A stretch of DNA of 64,000 nt, taken from the NCBI GenBank assembly GCA_010015675.1, contig ML976996.1:283736-347735 (forward strand), read 5' to 3'. This DNA comes from Byssothecium circinans (Eukaryota; Ascomycota; Dothideomycetes; Pleosporales; Massarinaceae). Position 1 is the first letter of the stretch, and each line of letters begins with the position of its first letter. Shown in pieces: positions 13,383 through 23,850 of the stretch. Below the pieces are notes generated by a model. That model searched no databases and had not been told where the DNA came from. It saw only the letters and a program-made list of their open reading frames with translations. The position numbers and the translations under genes are program-made.

Positions 13383-14487
13383 CTATGCCTTGGGATAAAA
13401 GCACCGGATGTTTGCTCTCACGCTCTCCTCAAAAGGTACCCATCCATTTCTACCCAACCTATTGAGTAATTGTACACTTTTCTCTCTCTGTGCCGGTGCC
13501 GTCGTCAAATCCTCACCTTTATCTTTCAACTGGATTGGGACCTTCTGTCCCATCTCCTGCTCCACCACCTTCGCAACACCAGGCCACGTAAAAGTCTCCG
13601 CATACCCGAAGATCCTTTCGCCCTCGACACCATTCAAAATTGCCCCAGCGACATGGAGGCGGGCCGCATCTCTCACATCCACAAACCACTGCGGCTCGAG
13701 CCAGTCAAAAAGTTCAGCATTCTTGCCTTCGTACAGACTGCGTATGAAGCCGACGGTGGACGGGTATGCCTGATCTTTGGGTGAGAGAACGGGGCCCATG
13801 CAAGTATCAGGGTTGACGGTGTTGAGCGTGAAGCCGCAGTCGACATTTTCTTTGAACCATGCCCAGCCCTCTTGCTCGGCTCGTGTCTTGCTGGCTACGT
13901 AGGACACGAGACCTCTGAACTCTTTGGGCGTGTTTGGGTCTGCAAGTGCTACATCACTGTTACTAATGTTTTGTTGGTACACTCAGTCACATACCTTGAG
14001 CAGCATGTGTGTCGTAGGACTCGTGCGTCAGCTCCTTCTTGACGTTCGGCTGCGGGTAGAACACGGCCCAGCTCGAGCTCGTCAAAACTACCCTCTTTAT
14101 CTTCTCTCCGTGGCTATTGGCATCCTTTGCTGCCTTGAGGATGTTGAGATTGGCGTTGACAGCTTTGGATATCGCATCCGGATCATCTGACAACGAGGTA
14201 TCGGCGGCGGTATGGATTACTGCAGAGACGCCTTTGAGAGCTGAATCGTAGCATCCAGCAGCGCCGATGTCAGAGATCTCAACAAGTTCGAGATGTGAGT
14301 TTGGATGGCGTTGTTGGAACAGCGGTGTCATCCACGCGCAGCGGGAATGGGATCGGACCGTACCGCGGACGGCGTGCCCGTAGTGCAAAAGTTGGTCGAC
14401 GATGTGTGATGCGATCAGTCCATTTGCGGCTGTGACGAGAACGAGCGAGCCGACGGAGAGGAGTGGGTCTTGAACTTGAGGAGCCAT
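13383..14487 (-). CDS. Extended SDR / NAD-dependent epimerase-reductase (DFR/GRE2-like)
   Basis: NAD(P)H-dependent reductase of the dihydroflavonol-4-reductase/GRE2 group. Two exons, 14487-13995 and 13939-13383, joined by a 55-bp intron, give 349 residues. The Rossmann loop reads VLVTAANGLIASH (residues 16-28), with the first glycine of the usual TGxxG replaced by Ala20. The active site is complete: Ser at 137-139 (VVLTSSSWA) and Y178-x3-K182 (YVASK). FTLNTVNPDTCMGPVL and the DVRDAARLHV segment are typical of the family. I chose the acceptor at 13940 because it alone keeps frame with the GTATGT donor. Its substrate is unknown; aldehydes, ketones and flavonoid-like compounds are usual. Confidence 0.9.
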
Positions 14488-15083
14488 TGTGTAGAGTGAT
14501 GGAGTGATTGATGGAGGGCATTTCGCAGAGGCACGCGTGCCAGTTCTTGTATTTTGCTGTGTTTTATCTTTGTAAGGTCATTGCTAAGCCGTGTGCATAC
14601 GCTAGGGTTCAGCTTGAGGTAAGTGACAAGGATGATAGGTATGGGCTGTTGTTCGATATCTTTAACTCCTTTTGTCAAACGATTGATGCGAATCGAATGA
14701 GGTTGAGTGAAGACAAAGGTAATGTGAAACGGGATTCTCGTTCAGTTGCTCTCTGTCGCCTACGACATCTGGAGCTATAAGCACGGCTCGGTATGGCACG
14801 GGGGTCTGCTCAGTTCTGATTGGCTCGCGAGTCCCCTCTATTTATCCTCCGTGCATGCAGCTTTTCAAGCCACCTACTAGAGGACAGCATATTCTCGCAT
14901 TATTATTGCTGGCATTATCGTTGTCTTGTCGTGCGGCGTGTCGTCCGAAGTCCCTGGAGTTAAGGCGTTTCTCGATCATTCCTCGCACTTAGTCAGCAGA
15001 AGCTCAAGCTCATATGCACGTCATCGTATTCAACAACACCACCAACATCTCTCCGCCCAACACTCGACGACACATCACCCATA
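14488..15083. other. Divergent promoter region (SDR / Bax-inhibitor gene)
   Basis: About 600 bp shared by the divergently transcribed SDR and Bax-inhibitor-like genes. It contains one 90-codon frame without recognisable content. No repeat was recognised. Confidence 0.4.
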
Positions 15084-16103
15084 ATGGCCTTCATCCTGCA
15101 GCGGCCTTTTGCCGTCACGGCGACACTGCGCCAGGCAGTCCCCAAGTCGACGCAATCCCTCACCCACCGAGCCTTCCACAGCACGCCACTCAAGCAGCAT
15201 CCCAACTTCTTCACCCCCAAGGCGCCAACCGTCTCGTCGACGAAGAATGCGCTGCGCTTCCGTACCACCTTCCGCCGCTCGTACCAGCAGGCTGCCTACA
15301 ACCCCGTTGCGCAGGGCGATTTGCGCCAACGTCTCATCTACGGTGCCGGCATCTTCGGCGCCACGCTTCTCGGCATCAACTTGATCTTCAACCGCGAAAC
15401 GCGCGAGGATGGCGGCATGCCTGACTTTGAGCGACGCTACCTCAACGACACGTTTCTGCACACAGGCCTGGGCGTCGGAATCATCGGTGTGGCGGCACGC
15501 GCACTGCACATGAACGGATGGAGCTTCCGGTTGATGAGCGCAAACCCGTGGCTGGTGCTTGGTGCCGGTCTCGTCGGCAGCATTGGTACCATGTACGGAA
15601 CCATGGCGACCCGTCCTGACAATTACATCCAAAAGTACGCCCTCTGGACCGGCTTCAATGTCACCCAGGCCCTCCTCCTCTCGCCCCTCTTCTTCATGCA
15701 CCCCGCCATTCTCGCACGTGCCGGCCTCTACACAGCTGGTATGATGGGCTCCATTGCCTTCGTCGGCGCTACCGCAAAGCAGGAGAAGTACCTCTACCTC
15801 GGCGGCCCCCTCCTTGCCGGTGTCGCCATCGTCGCTCTTTCCGGTCTTGCCCCTATGGTCGTTCCTGCCACCGCCGCGCGCACATTGATGTGGACCGAGA
15901 ATATCTGGCTGTACGGTGGACTGGCTGTGTTTGGAGGCTTCACGCTGTACGACGTGCAGAAGGTGCTGAAGCACGCACGGATGGCTGAGATGGGTCAGAT
16001 TCCCAAGGATGCCGTAAATGAGGCCATCTCGCTGGAGCTCGACTTCCTCAACATCTTCATCCGTATGGTGCAAATTCTAGGCATGAATCAAAGGAGGAAG
16101 TAG
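15084..16103 (+). CDS. Mitochondrial Bax inhibitor-1 family protein (GHITM-like)
   Basis: Single-exon 339-residue protein. The first 40 residues (MAFILQRPFAVTATLRQAVP then RAFHSTPLKQ) are Arg/Ser/Thr-rich without acids, a typical mitochondrial presequence. From about residue 95 there are six or seven hydrophobic segments (LIYGAGIFGATLLGINLIF, GLGVGIIGVAARAL, PWLVLGAGLVGSIGTMYGTM and others), ending with the BI-1 landmarks FGGFTLYDVQKVL and AISLELDFLNIFIRMVQIL. The mitochondrial branch of the family (GHITM/TMBIM5) sits in the inner membrane and affects cristae and calcium/proton exchange in animals; the fungal role is less studied. It is likely a conserved housekeeping gene amid accessory genes. 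Confidence 0.92.
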   Translation: MAFILQRPFAVTATLRQAVPKSTQSLTHRAFHSTPLKQHPNFFTPKAPTVSSTKNALRFRTTFRRSYQQAAYNPVAQGDLRQRLIYGAGIFGATLLGINLIFNRETREDGGMPDFERRYLNDTFLHTGLGVGIIGVAARALHMNGWSFRLMSANPWLVLGAGLVGSIGTMYGTMATRPDNYIQKYALWTGFNVTQALLLSPLFFMHPAILARAGLYTAGMMGSIAFVGATAKQEKYLYLGGPLLAGVAIVALSGLAPMVVPATAARTLMWTENIWLYGGLAVFGGFTLYDVQKVLKHARMAEMGQIPKDAVNEAISLELDFLNIFIRMVQILGMNQRRK

Positions 16104-17902
16104 ATGGTTATTGAAAATGATTGGCATGGAAGGCGTTTCGGGAAGTGCTGCTACTGGTAGCTTTGCTTTGTGTATCGGTCGTCTTATATGTACGTTACTC
16201 TCCTCTCTTAGTTAGTTCAATCTGAAACAGACCACATCTTGTTCAGCTACGTAACTTGCATCGTGCTCCTTAAGACTGAACTTTACTCAAGCCCGTAGAA
16301 GAAGCTGCGGACAGATATGACATGCTGAAGTCCATGATAGACAACTGTACTGAAGCGAATGCCTAGCGCATTGCATTTGGATAGACCCTCGCCCTACGAG
16401 AAATATGAAACGAGCGACAGTGCTATACCCAGCCCACAAAAATGAAGCCACATCGAAATGCCCTCGCGATACAGAGAAGAGTCCAATTAGTACTATCTAC
16501 CCCATGCTAACCAACCGCCACTCAACTTAACCACCAATCGCCACGCTAACACTTGCAGCAAGGCAATGTAGAACCACCACTGCAACCTTGCAGTACAGCA
16601 TAGCCGGACAAATGGTAGCAGGAATATGCCATACTGCACTCTGTCTTTTTTCCGTGTTTGGTTTCCCTCGCTTTTGCGTACTGCCCGGTTCCGCCCGAGA
16701 TATGTAGGTGAAGAGTATTTAAGAGGAAACAAGCGACTGATACCAGACAAAAGTGAGGTCAGTGGTGTCTGTGCTTCCACCCAGTCCTCTCCAAAGTACG
16801 CCATGCAAGTAGCCGACTCGACTAAACTCAGTAGTTGATCTAGGTTCTCGGCACAGCTCGCTGTTTGGTTCTCAGGACAAGGTTCCAACAAAATAGCCCG
16901 CAGAAAGACTGATATAATAAAGTCGTATCCCACTAGGGAAGAGTAAAATGCCGGGGTGTGAATGCTCAATTTAATGGTTGGGTTGGGTGCTTGCATCCTG
17001 CCTTCCAGGAAGTATTTCTGGATATATCCATCACCAGAGGCCTCGGTATCCACGACGGAGTACTGCTCACTTGTACGGCCAAGCCATACCAAGTACTCGT
17101 GGAAAGTGTGTGTGAGAACTCTCTGTTGATCGGTGTGTCAGTCGTACTGTTGTATAAACGAAGCCAGAGCCTAACCTCAAAGTCAGAATAGCTTACCGTT
17201 CAGTGTGGGTAGCTCTCCAGGGAATCACAGTGCCACGCGGCTCGGGGCGGTAGGACATTCCCGGCTTGCGAAACCATGAGCGTTCGATAGCTTCAAGAAC
17301 AATGCAACGGTCTGAGTAATTATGCTCTAGCCTGGAATTCAAGCAAACAAGAAGCGTCAACGAAGTCTAAGAACAATGTGGAAGATCCAGTGTCGCTGTA
17401 CGTTGCGGGAGCGCCCACCATAGGAAGGAAATACCAGAAAGAATTTACTACTTGGAATTGGCGAATACGCAAGATATTTCCAAAGAGAATGGATGGTTTG
17501 TCCATGGAGATTTCATGGGAGTGTCTAGTTTTCGGAATTCCTATAAGATCTCGGGGTCTGAGCCACCAAAAACAGCGATGCAAAAACAGCGGAAAGGCTG
17601 GAATAGAGTCAACAATATGATCGGGTATTAGGGGTTATATTTTGGAGCTAGTTGTTGCAGGCTGCTTACGGAAGAAGGGGTCAATCGGACTTGACATGAT
17701 TTGTTAATCTCAGATACCAATCCGGGAGGTGCCACCGCAACTGTGCCGTACACGAGGATAATGTGAATCCCCACCTGGGCACCCACATCACCAGGTGATA
17801 AAAACTCTACTGTCATTGTTGCCCGACATTTCTTCACCTCAAGAGCATCCTACGCTGCTGCACACCACACAACCTTCACCAAGCCTACTCAGCTAAAGCA
17901 TC
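16104..17902. other. Intergenic stretch with one unsupported open frame
   Basis: 1.8 kb. On the minus strand 17092-16493 is open for 199 codons; its translation has two hydrophobic stretches (YDFIISVFLRAILL, WWFYIALLQVLAWRL) but no family, no signal peptide and no clear promoter, so it may be chance. No repeat recognised. The start of the 2OG-oxygenase-like gene lies at the right end. Confidence 0.35.
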
Positions 17903-19020
17903 ATGGCGTCCACTGCCCAGTTTCACGACTATCCTCCTTTTCCGGAGGATGTCCCTACAGCAGCACTTCCCAAGATCTCATTGGCAAAACTGTTGGCAAA
18001 CCAAGTCGACGAGTCTAAAGCCTTGTTTGAAAGCTGCTGCTCGATCGGATTTTTCTTACTAGATTTATCGGGCCACGAGATAGGAGAGGCGTTGGTGCAA
18101 GACGTCGATAGCCTTCTGGAGCTAGCTAAGCAGACGATGGCACTTCCAGAGGATGAAAAAATGAAATACCACGCTAAGCCACCAGTCAGACTTGTCGGGT
18201 AAGCTATTTTATTCGATTTACTTAAAGCTGGGCTAATACGTCAAGATACAAATCGCTCGGCTTCATGAAGACCGAGACAAACCAGCCAGATCGCTGCGAA
18301 TTCTTCATGCTTTCGCAAGACGAACTGACCGGCCTAGCACCTGCTCCAGAGTATCCGCCTCCCATCCGTTCGAGCTTGCCAGCTCTCAACTCCTATCTCG
18401 CTCACGCAGAACCTATCGTCGAACTCATCTGCCGCATCCTCTCCACGAGTTTGGACTTGCCACCATCGACGTTCCTCTCCAAACAAAGCCAAACCTCAAA
18501 GTCCGGAACTCTACTCCGCCTCATCAAATACCCTGCTGCTGCCTCCGCAGCCGACCGACGCACGTCTTTAGTGCCTCACACGGCTATGGGCACGATAACA
18601 CTTCTGGCGGGCGTGATCGGAGGACTACAGATACTTCGGCCGTCATCTTCCAGAGACGAGGGGAGCGAAGAGATCTGGGAATACGTTAAGCCCGAGCCAA
18701 ACTGCCTGATCGTCAATATGGGGGATGCCATGGTACAGTGGACGGGCGGAGTGTTGCGTTCGAATGTCCATCGCGTCACGTATCCGCCAGGAGCACAGGC
18801 AGGCTGTGATAGATATAGCGTCGCGTACCTGATTCGGGCATCAGGTGATGCCAACATGCGGCGACTGAGCGGGGGCCGCATTCCCGATGAAGAGGCAGAT
18901 GGGCTTCCTGTGGACGATGATATGCTTGCAGGTGAATGGGAACGCAAGAAGAGTATGGCTTTGGTGTCTGGGAAAGATTGTGTAAGGAGCACAGGTGGGA
19001 GGCCGATGAAAGGTGAATGA
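17903..19020 (+). CDS. 2-oxoglutarate/Fe(II)-oxygenase-like protein with HxA in place of HxD
   Basis: Exons 17903-18198 and 18246-19020 (47-bp intron, phase 2) give 356 residues. The N-terminal DIOX_N part reads LPKISLAKLLANQ, then FESCCSIGFFLLDLSGHEIG; the C-terminal jelly-roll core has GTLLRLIKYP, GGLQIL and NCLIVNMGDAMVQWTGG. The distal iron ligand (SNVHRV, His274) and the 2OG-binding R288-Y-S290 are intact. The proximal pair is LVPHTAMGTITLL: His210 is kept, but the position normally Asp is Ala212 (codon GCT at 18583-18585). Family members hydroxylate or desaturate small molecules using 2OG and oxygen. Loss of the carboxylate either kills hydroxylation or, as in known nonheme iron halogenases, opens a site for a halide. 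Which applies here cannot be told from sequence alone. Confidence 0.88.
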
Positions 19021-19261
19021 ACGAATCTTTCTCATTGTTGGAGAATCCAGGGGACGAAGTGAGACAGTACATTTCAATTCCTTATATGACAGAGTAATGA
19101 TCGGAGAGGTTTTGATAAGACTGCAAACAGAATATCGCCATCTGGGGACAACTGACTCGCACTGATGATTCCTTCTTCACCTTTATATCCTATCTACACT
19201 GGCTTTGTAGATGCGTAGTGTTGATTCGACCTTTGCCATAATTTCCCCCCTAACAATGCTG

Positions 19262-20418
19262 CTAAAATCCATCGGGGTGCAGCCCTCTACTCCTCAGAGG
19301 AATATTGTCATCCGTTCCGGTATCCAAAGAGTATGGATTTGGTGATTTCTGAATGCTTTCGAAGGCAATAGCTTCCGGCTCTGGCCTGGTCGTCGTGCTT
19401 TTGCCCGACGCAGAGCGGTTTTGTAGACGCTTTAGCAAATTGATAGGCCGATCTGTAGATGCCGCGGTTGATGATGCCCCACGATTATTGCTTATGAGCG
19501 TGTACAATGCCGGAAGATTAGCAATGATACCGCTGACATGTCGTTGTGTACTACGAAAAGCATTAGCAATCCGTTCAAGTTTCACTTTTGATGCAGATTC
19601 ACCAGTCAGCGATAAATTCGGGAATCAACGCCCCTGCAAGAAATATCAGCGACTTTTTCATGGATATTAGGGAGGTTATCTCACAAGTAATGTCCTCTGT
19701 CTCTAAAATCTCCTGCGCAAATATAATGCACATGATGACGCCAACTGTTAGACTTATCGAGAGTAGGGATTAGCGCGTGAGAAAAAGATCGCAGAGATCT
19801 TGGGGAGTTCCGTACAGTAGTCCTAACCCCATAATCGCCCAAATAGCGTATTTCTTCCTCTTCGATATCTGGATGTTCCAAAGAAACCAAATTGGAGTGA
19901 GCGAATAAATGAGATCGGTGAAGAGGTTGAATGCTGGCTCACACGTTAGAGGATAACTCTCTCCACAGTAATCTAACGTGTCTCACACATACCATAGAAT
20001 ATGTAGAAGACTGTCAGAAATTGCTGCGATGGTTGTCGCGTGCCTTTGACTCGCGGGTCCCACAGTCTCTCCAAAGGGTGTGCCTGCAGTCCCCACAATA
20101 ACAATCCGATAAATGTCGATATGGTTGTAAAAGCCATCAAAGACCATATGAAGATGCGGAAGCGCCTATGAACATCACGCAACAGCGCGAGAAGGAAGAA
20201 ACAGACGCTGACTTTAATACTGTAAATTGCGAGCGCAGCCATGAGTACTACAAGTTGCATGTACTTGAGAGCTAGAACCAGAGAGTCGATACCAATGAAT
20301 TTGGTGTGGCGTCCAAAACCTTTGCTAACGGCGAACAATTCCATGCCATCTGCGATGATGTTAAAGCACTGTATTGAACCGTCAGCAACGCGTAATAGTA
20401 GAAGGCAAGATCTACAAT
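19262..20418 (-). pseudogene. 5'-truncated fungal rhodopsin-domain gene relic
   Basis: Minus-strand pieces belong to one Fung_rhodopsin gene: KGFGRHTKFIGIDSLVLALK, hydrophobic helices and FLTVFYIFYG (20370-19990), then after a GTATGT..CCAG intron AFNLFTDLIYSLTPIWFLWN (about 19917-19850), and the last part with SGIIANLPALYTLISNN plus a Ser/Thr tail ending at 19262. The first transmembrane region and the WDD motif are absent: upstream of about 20418 the sequence turns into transposon inverted repeat. Internal joints after 19850 do not splice cleanly (stops and phase conflicts). I read it as a dead, truncated paralogue of the gene at 5075-6450. Confidence 0.7.
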
Positions 20419-20746
20419 AGCGTAAAGCAACCATCAAGACAGCCACCCTATTAAACTAGCTACTCTTGCTTAGCAATACTAACTCTATTATTAACGTCAA
20501 TTAGCTTAATATAAAGTACTACTAAGATAGCTATAGTTAGTTAACGTAATATAAAGTACTATTAAGCGCGCTAGTTTCCTTTAGTAATACTAATACTAAC
20601 TTATAACTAGTACGTTATATTAATTATTTAAATATAGGTTTAGGGAGGACCTCTATCCAAGTAGTGCACTAATTAATAAGTAGCTAATAGCTTTCTATAG
20701 GCGACTGTGCAGTACACAGGCCGTCATGGCTAAAAATGTAGGCAAA
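20419..20746. mobile_element. Cluster of Fot1-like terminal inverted-repeat fragments
   Basis: AT-rich stretch holding at least three partial copies of the inverted repeat seen at the pogo-like element of 41310-43168: GCGTAAAGCAACC...TTAGCAATACTAAC from 20419, a second starting near 20508 (AAAGTACTACTAAGATAGCT) and a third near 20541 (GTACTATTAAGCGCGCTAG). No transposase remains. The first fragment marks the break of the rhodopsin relic. Confidence 0.6.
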
Positions 20747-20754
20747 GTTACCCC
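20747..20754. repeat. hAT target-site duplication, left
   Basis: GTTACCCC, repeated exactly at 23651-23658. The 8-bp length is diagnostic of hAT transposition. Confidence 0.92.
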
Positions 20755-20950
20755 CAGCGTTGCATTGAAACGTTTGAAACTGAAACCTGAGGTCCGTTTC
20801 CAACGTTTAAAATTGAAACAGATCTAATTGCTGTTTAAAATGTATATTGTTTCAATGTTTCAATAGATTTGCCCTATTGTATATAGATTCTTAGTGGTGA
20901 GGAGAAGGGAGGCGATTTCGAAGACCAAAACGTAGTGTTTGAGGTAAAAG

Positions 20951-21150
20951 NNNNNNNNNNNNNNNNNNNNNNNNNNNNNNNNNNNNNNNNNNNNNNNNNN
21001 NNNNNNNNNNNNNNNNNNNNNNNNNNNNNNNNNNNNNNNNNNNNNNNNNNNNNNNNNNNNNNNNNNNNNNNNNNNNNNNNNNNNNNNNNNNNNNNNNNNN
21101 NNNNNNNNNNNNNNNNNNNNNNNNNNNNNNNNNNNNNNNNNNNNNNNNNN
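20951..21150. other. Assembly gap (200 N)
   Basis: Unknown bases inside the 3' part of the hAT element. Confidence 1.
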
Positions 21151-23388
21151 GAACTCCCAAGCGACTGTAAGCTGCGCGCTTGCCACTCGATCTAAGCCTG
21201 TTGTTTCTCCCTCCTCGCCGTCGCTCTCGTCGTTAAGCTTCGCCGTGATCCCTGAGCGAAACCACTGCTTTAAGCACTCGAGTTGTTCAATAGTGGAGGC
21301 GTTGAGCCTACAGCGAGACCAATCCACCGGCCACCGGCCGCCTGAGAAGATTCGCTCGGGTTCTGCGGACATTGGAGGGATCAAGAAGATATTAATTGCG
21401 AGCTTTGAGAGGTGAGGATAAGTCGCCTGCTACGTGGGTTCGAGCCACCACTCGAGCGCCGTGCACTTGATGGAGATCGGATCTGCCTTGATAAACTGCT
21501 CAAATTCATCGCTGTGGGACGCTCGATTGAGAGCTTTATAGCGGTACTGCTCGTAAGGCGACATTAAGCTAAGATCTCGCGAGTTTAAGCTTGATTCCTT
21601 CGGCTTATGAGGCTTCCAGAGAGATCTCGCATTCTCGAGAGCGTTATCGACGTGGTTGATCTTGCCTCGTGCAGGGAGATCTACCCACGCTTCTTCGAGG
21701 TAGCCCTTGCGGAGGGAAGGATGAAGGAGTATTGCGGTGGCGTACGCTGGCACCTGGTCAGTCATATTATAGTACTTATCGAACGATCTCCACGACGTGA
21801 TTATGCGAGCGCGAGTGGCCGTGGAATCGATGTATTTAAGCTTCGCGTACTAGAAGTGTTTGATGAGGAAATCCATCATGAGAAGGATCTCTTTAAGCGA
21901 TGATTTGTCGCCCTCCGCCTTCTTTGTAGCCTGCTAAAACGGGAGAAGGAAGTCTTTATACTCCATAAGCTGAAGCCACTCGTCATGAAGGATGAGATCA
22001 TCGCGGAGCTCTTCATGGAAGTCGTCTGCAAAGCTGTTAAGGTTTTTACGCTCTTTTAAGGCGGTGAATAGCATAATAAACCAACTATTCCACCTAGTAG
22101 CGTTGGCGAGAGGAATCTGCCTGCCAGCAAGCTTCTTCCATGCCTGGAAACGAGCGTTGGAGCTTCAAATAAACTTGACAAGGTTATAGAGCTTGCCAAT
22201 AGGCCCATACTTCCTCCAGAACTTCACTAAGTGTTCGTCGTCGTCATCGTCGATCGCCTTTGGCATAAGGACGTCTGTGAGATCTTCAACGTTGAGATCT
22301 TCCCAATTTTCGATCCGCTGCGAGAGCTCGTTTGCCTCGTCGTCTCTCTTATAAAGGAAGGCGTGAACTGCGAGATTAATGACGTGACTAAGGCAGCGAA
22401 CGCGTAGATGGTCCACCTTTGCCAGCTTCTTAAATAACCGCTTAATAAACTTAATCATCTTCTTGTTTAACTCATGATTATCGCCCACAAAGTAGCCGAT
22501 CTGCTCAGCGTTAATCTTGAGCTCGTCAGCAACCTTTAAGAAGGCCTCCGCTTGTTCCTCTCCACCATGACCATCGCGATGTTCTGGTAGGCTAAGCAGC
22601 GCCTTCTTAAGCCCGCCATCCACGCCGTTAACGAAGTGGCAGACGATTGCTTAAAGATTCGTGCGTGTAGGCGAGGACCAGACATTAACGGCGAAGTGGA
22701 GCTTGCTGCGGGCCTTCTTAATGCGTTTGACGAGGCACCTCTAGTGGGAATTGTAGCTGTTCTTGATAGCTTTGCTAGCGACGTTGCGGTTGGCCGGAAT
22801 AGCCTTCTTCGCCATGGGATTAATAAGAAGAATAAGGTTAATAAGCTCTAGCCATTCAACGCAACTAATGGGTAGGTTGTGCACGGTAATTAGGCGATTC
22901 TAGGCCTCTTCAATCTGTGGTTTGTTCGCTTGAATGACCTCCTTAAGGCAACGTTCCTGAGCGATATCGCGCCCCTGCTGGGCGGCCGCCTGCTGCCTCA
23001 ATTGCGTGTCAATACCAACTTTGGCACGCTTTTTAGGATCGTCTTCGCTCGGCTCGACGTGGATTTAGTGTTTAGAAGCTAGATGTTCACCTGCTCGGTC
23101 AAGATTCGTGGTAAACCACTTGCAATCACGGCCCTTCGTCTTCTGGCCGCAATAGAAGAGCCTATGATGGTGAATATTACGCGGCGGCTCGCCATCTCTA
23201 GGCTCGCGAGCGTACGCCCACTCTGCGCGTACTTTTACGCGGCCGCCACGCTTCCTTTTCTTGCCAGATTCGTCGATCTCTTCGAGCGCCTTCTCAGCGG
23301 CTTCTTGCCGGTCGCGTTGGGCCTCTAGGAGCTCGTCAAATTGCTCTAAATTTAACTCGCTAAGGTTATCGGTGACTACGGAGGCCAT
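21151..23388 (-). pseudogene. hAT transposase with eight in-frame stops
   Basis: One uninterrupted register from ATG at 23388 to the N run, broken only by stop codons. Order: a Glu-rich start; a BED-like zinc finger (FYCGQKTKGRDCKWFTTNLD...H, about residues 78-107); FVGDNHELNKKM (a DDE acidic residue); RCLSHVINLAVHAFLY; NATRWNSWFIM; and the C-terminal dimerisation motif PPMSAEPERIFSGGRW...LECLKQW near 21300-21385. Stops follow LASKH, IEEA, NSYNSH, RTNL, VKFI, LLPF, IKHF and LEPT; each is TAA, TAG or TGA and explicable by a single C-to-T or G-to-A change. No frameshift was needed to read it. Members of this group cut and paste via an RNase-H-like nuclease. Confidence 0.9.
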
Positions 23389-23650
23389 GATGAAGTTTGA
23401 AGCTCGTAGAGCGTTAGGTTGTGGTGCAATTAAGGTTGTAAAATTAAAAAGGGAGGCGCGTTTGAGATGTTGGCGAGGAACGCGAAAACTACGCGAATTA
23501 ACCCCTTAAGCGAGCTTATATTACTTTGGTTTGAAACGTTTTAAACACTTTAAACTAATTAAAATTCCTATTTTAATTAAAACTAAGCCTAATTAGTTTC
23601 AAAGTTTCATTGAAACATTTAAAACATTGAAACGTTTAAATGAAACCCTG

Positions 23651-23658
23651 GTTACCCC
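23651..23658. repeat. hAT target-site duplication, right
   Basis: GTTACCCC, identical to 20747-20754. Confidence 0.92.
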
Positions 23659-23850
23659 GTCAAGGTTTAGGCATTTTGCATGGGGCCGAAAGCCTTGTTC
23701 AACTCACAGCACTTGAGGCAAAGTCAAGGTACATACGTCTTTTGATATACCTGCGCGCTTTATTATCGTACCCACGGTTATGTGGCCGTAAAAAGAACAA
23801 TGAAATGCCGGTTTCAGTGTTGAAGTTATTCGGTATACCTTTTATTCAAG

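Larger units (their letters stand above)
20755..23650 (-). mobile_element. Complete hAT-family DNA transposon (RIP-inactivated)
   Basis: 2.9-kb element bounded by terminal inverted repeats (left CAGCGTTGCATTGAAACGTT at 20755; right, read inward, CAGGGTTTCATTTAAACGTT from 23650; about 18 of 21 match) and an 8-bp duplication. A 200-bp run of N (20951-21150) hides part of the 3' end. Subterminal DNA is rich in GAAAC/GTTTC motifs, probably transposase-binding repeats. Composition is much less AT-rich than the elements beyond 35.7 kb, so it was probably hit by RIP only lightly or arrived later. Confidence 0.93.

Noticed and set aside
13940..13982. Start of the SDR second half at an internal ATG
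   Set aside because: The segment is better explained as intron; the GTATGT donor and CAG acceptor at 13940 give one continuous SDR.
15075..16073. 332-codon minus-strand open frame
   Set aside because: Complete antisense shadow of the Bax-inhibitor-like gene, explained by that gene's codon use.
16493..17092. 199-codon minus-strand open frame
   Set aside because: Two hydrophobic stretches but no family resemblance or promoter signal; kept only as a note in the intergenic entry.
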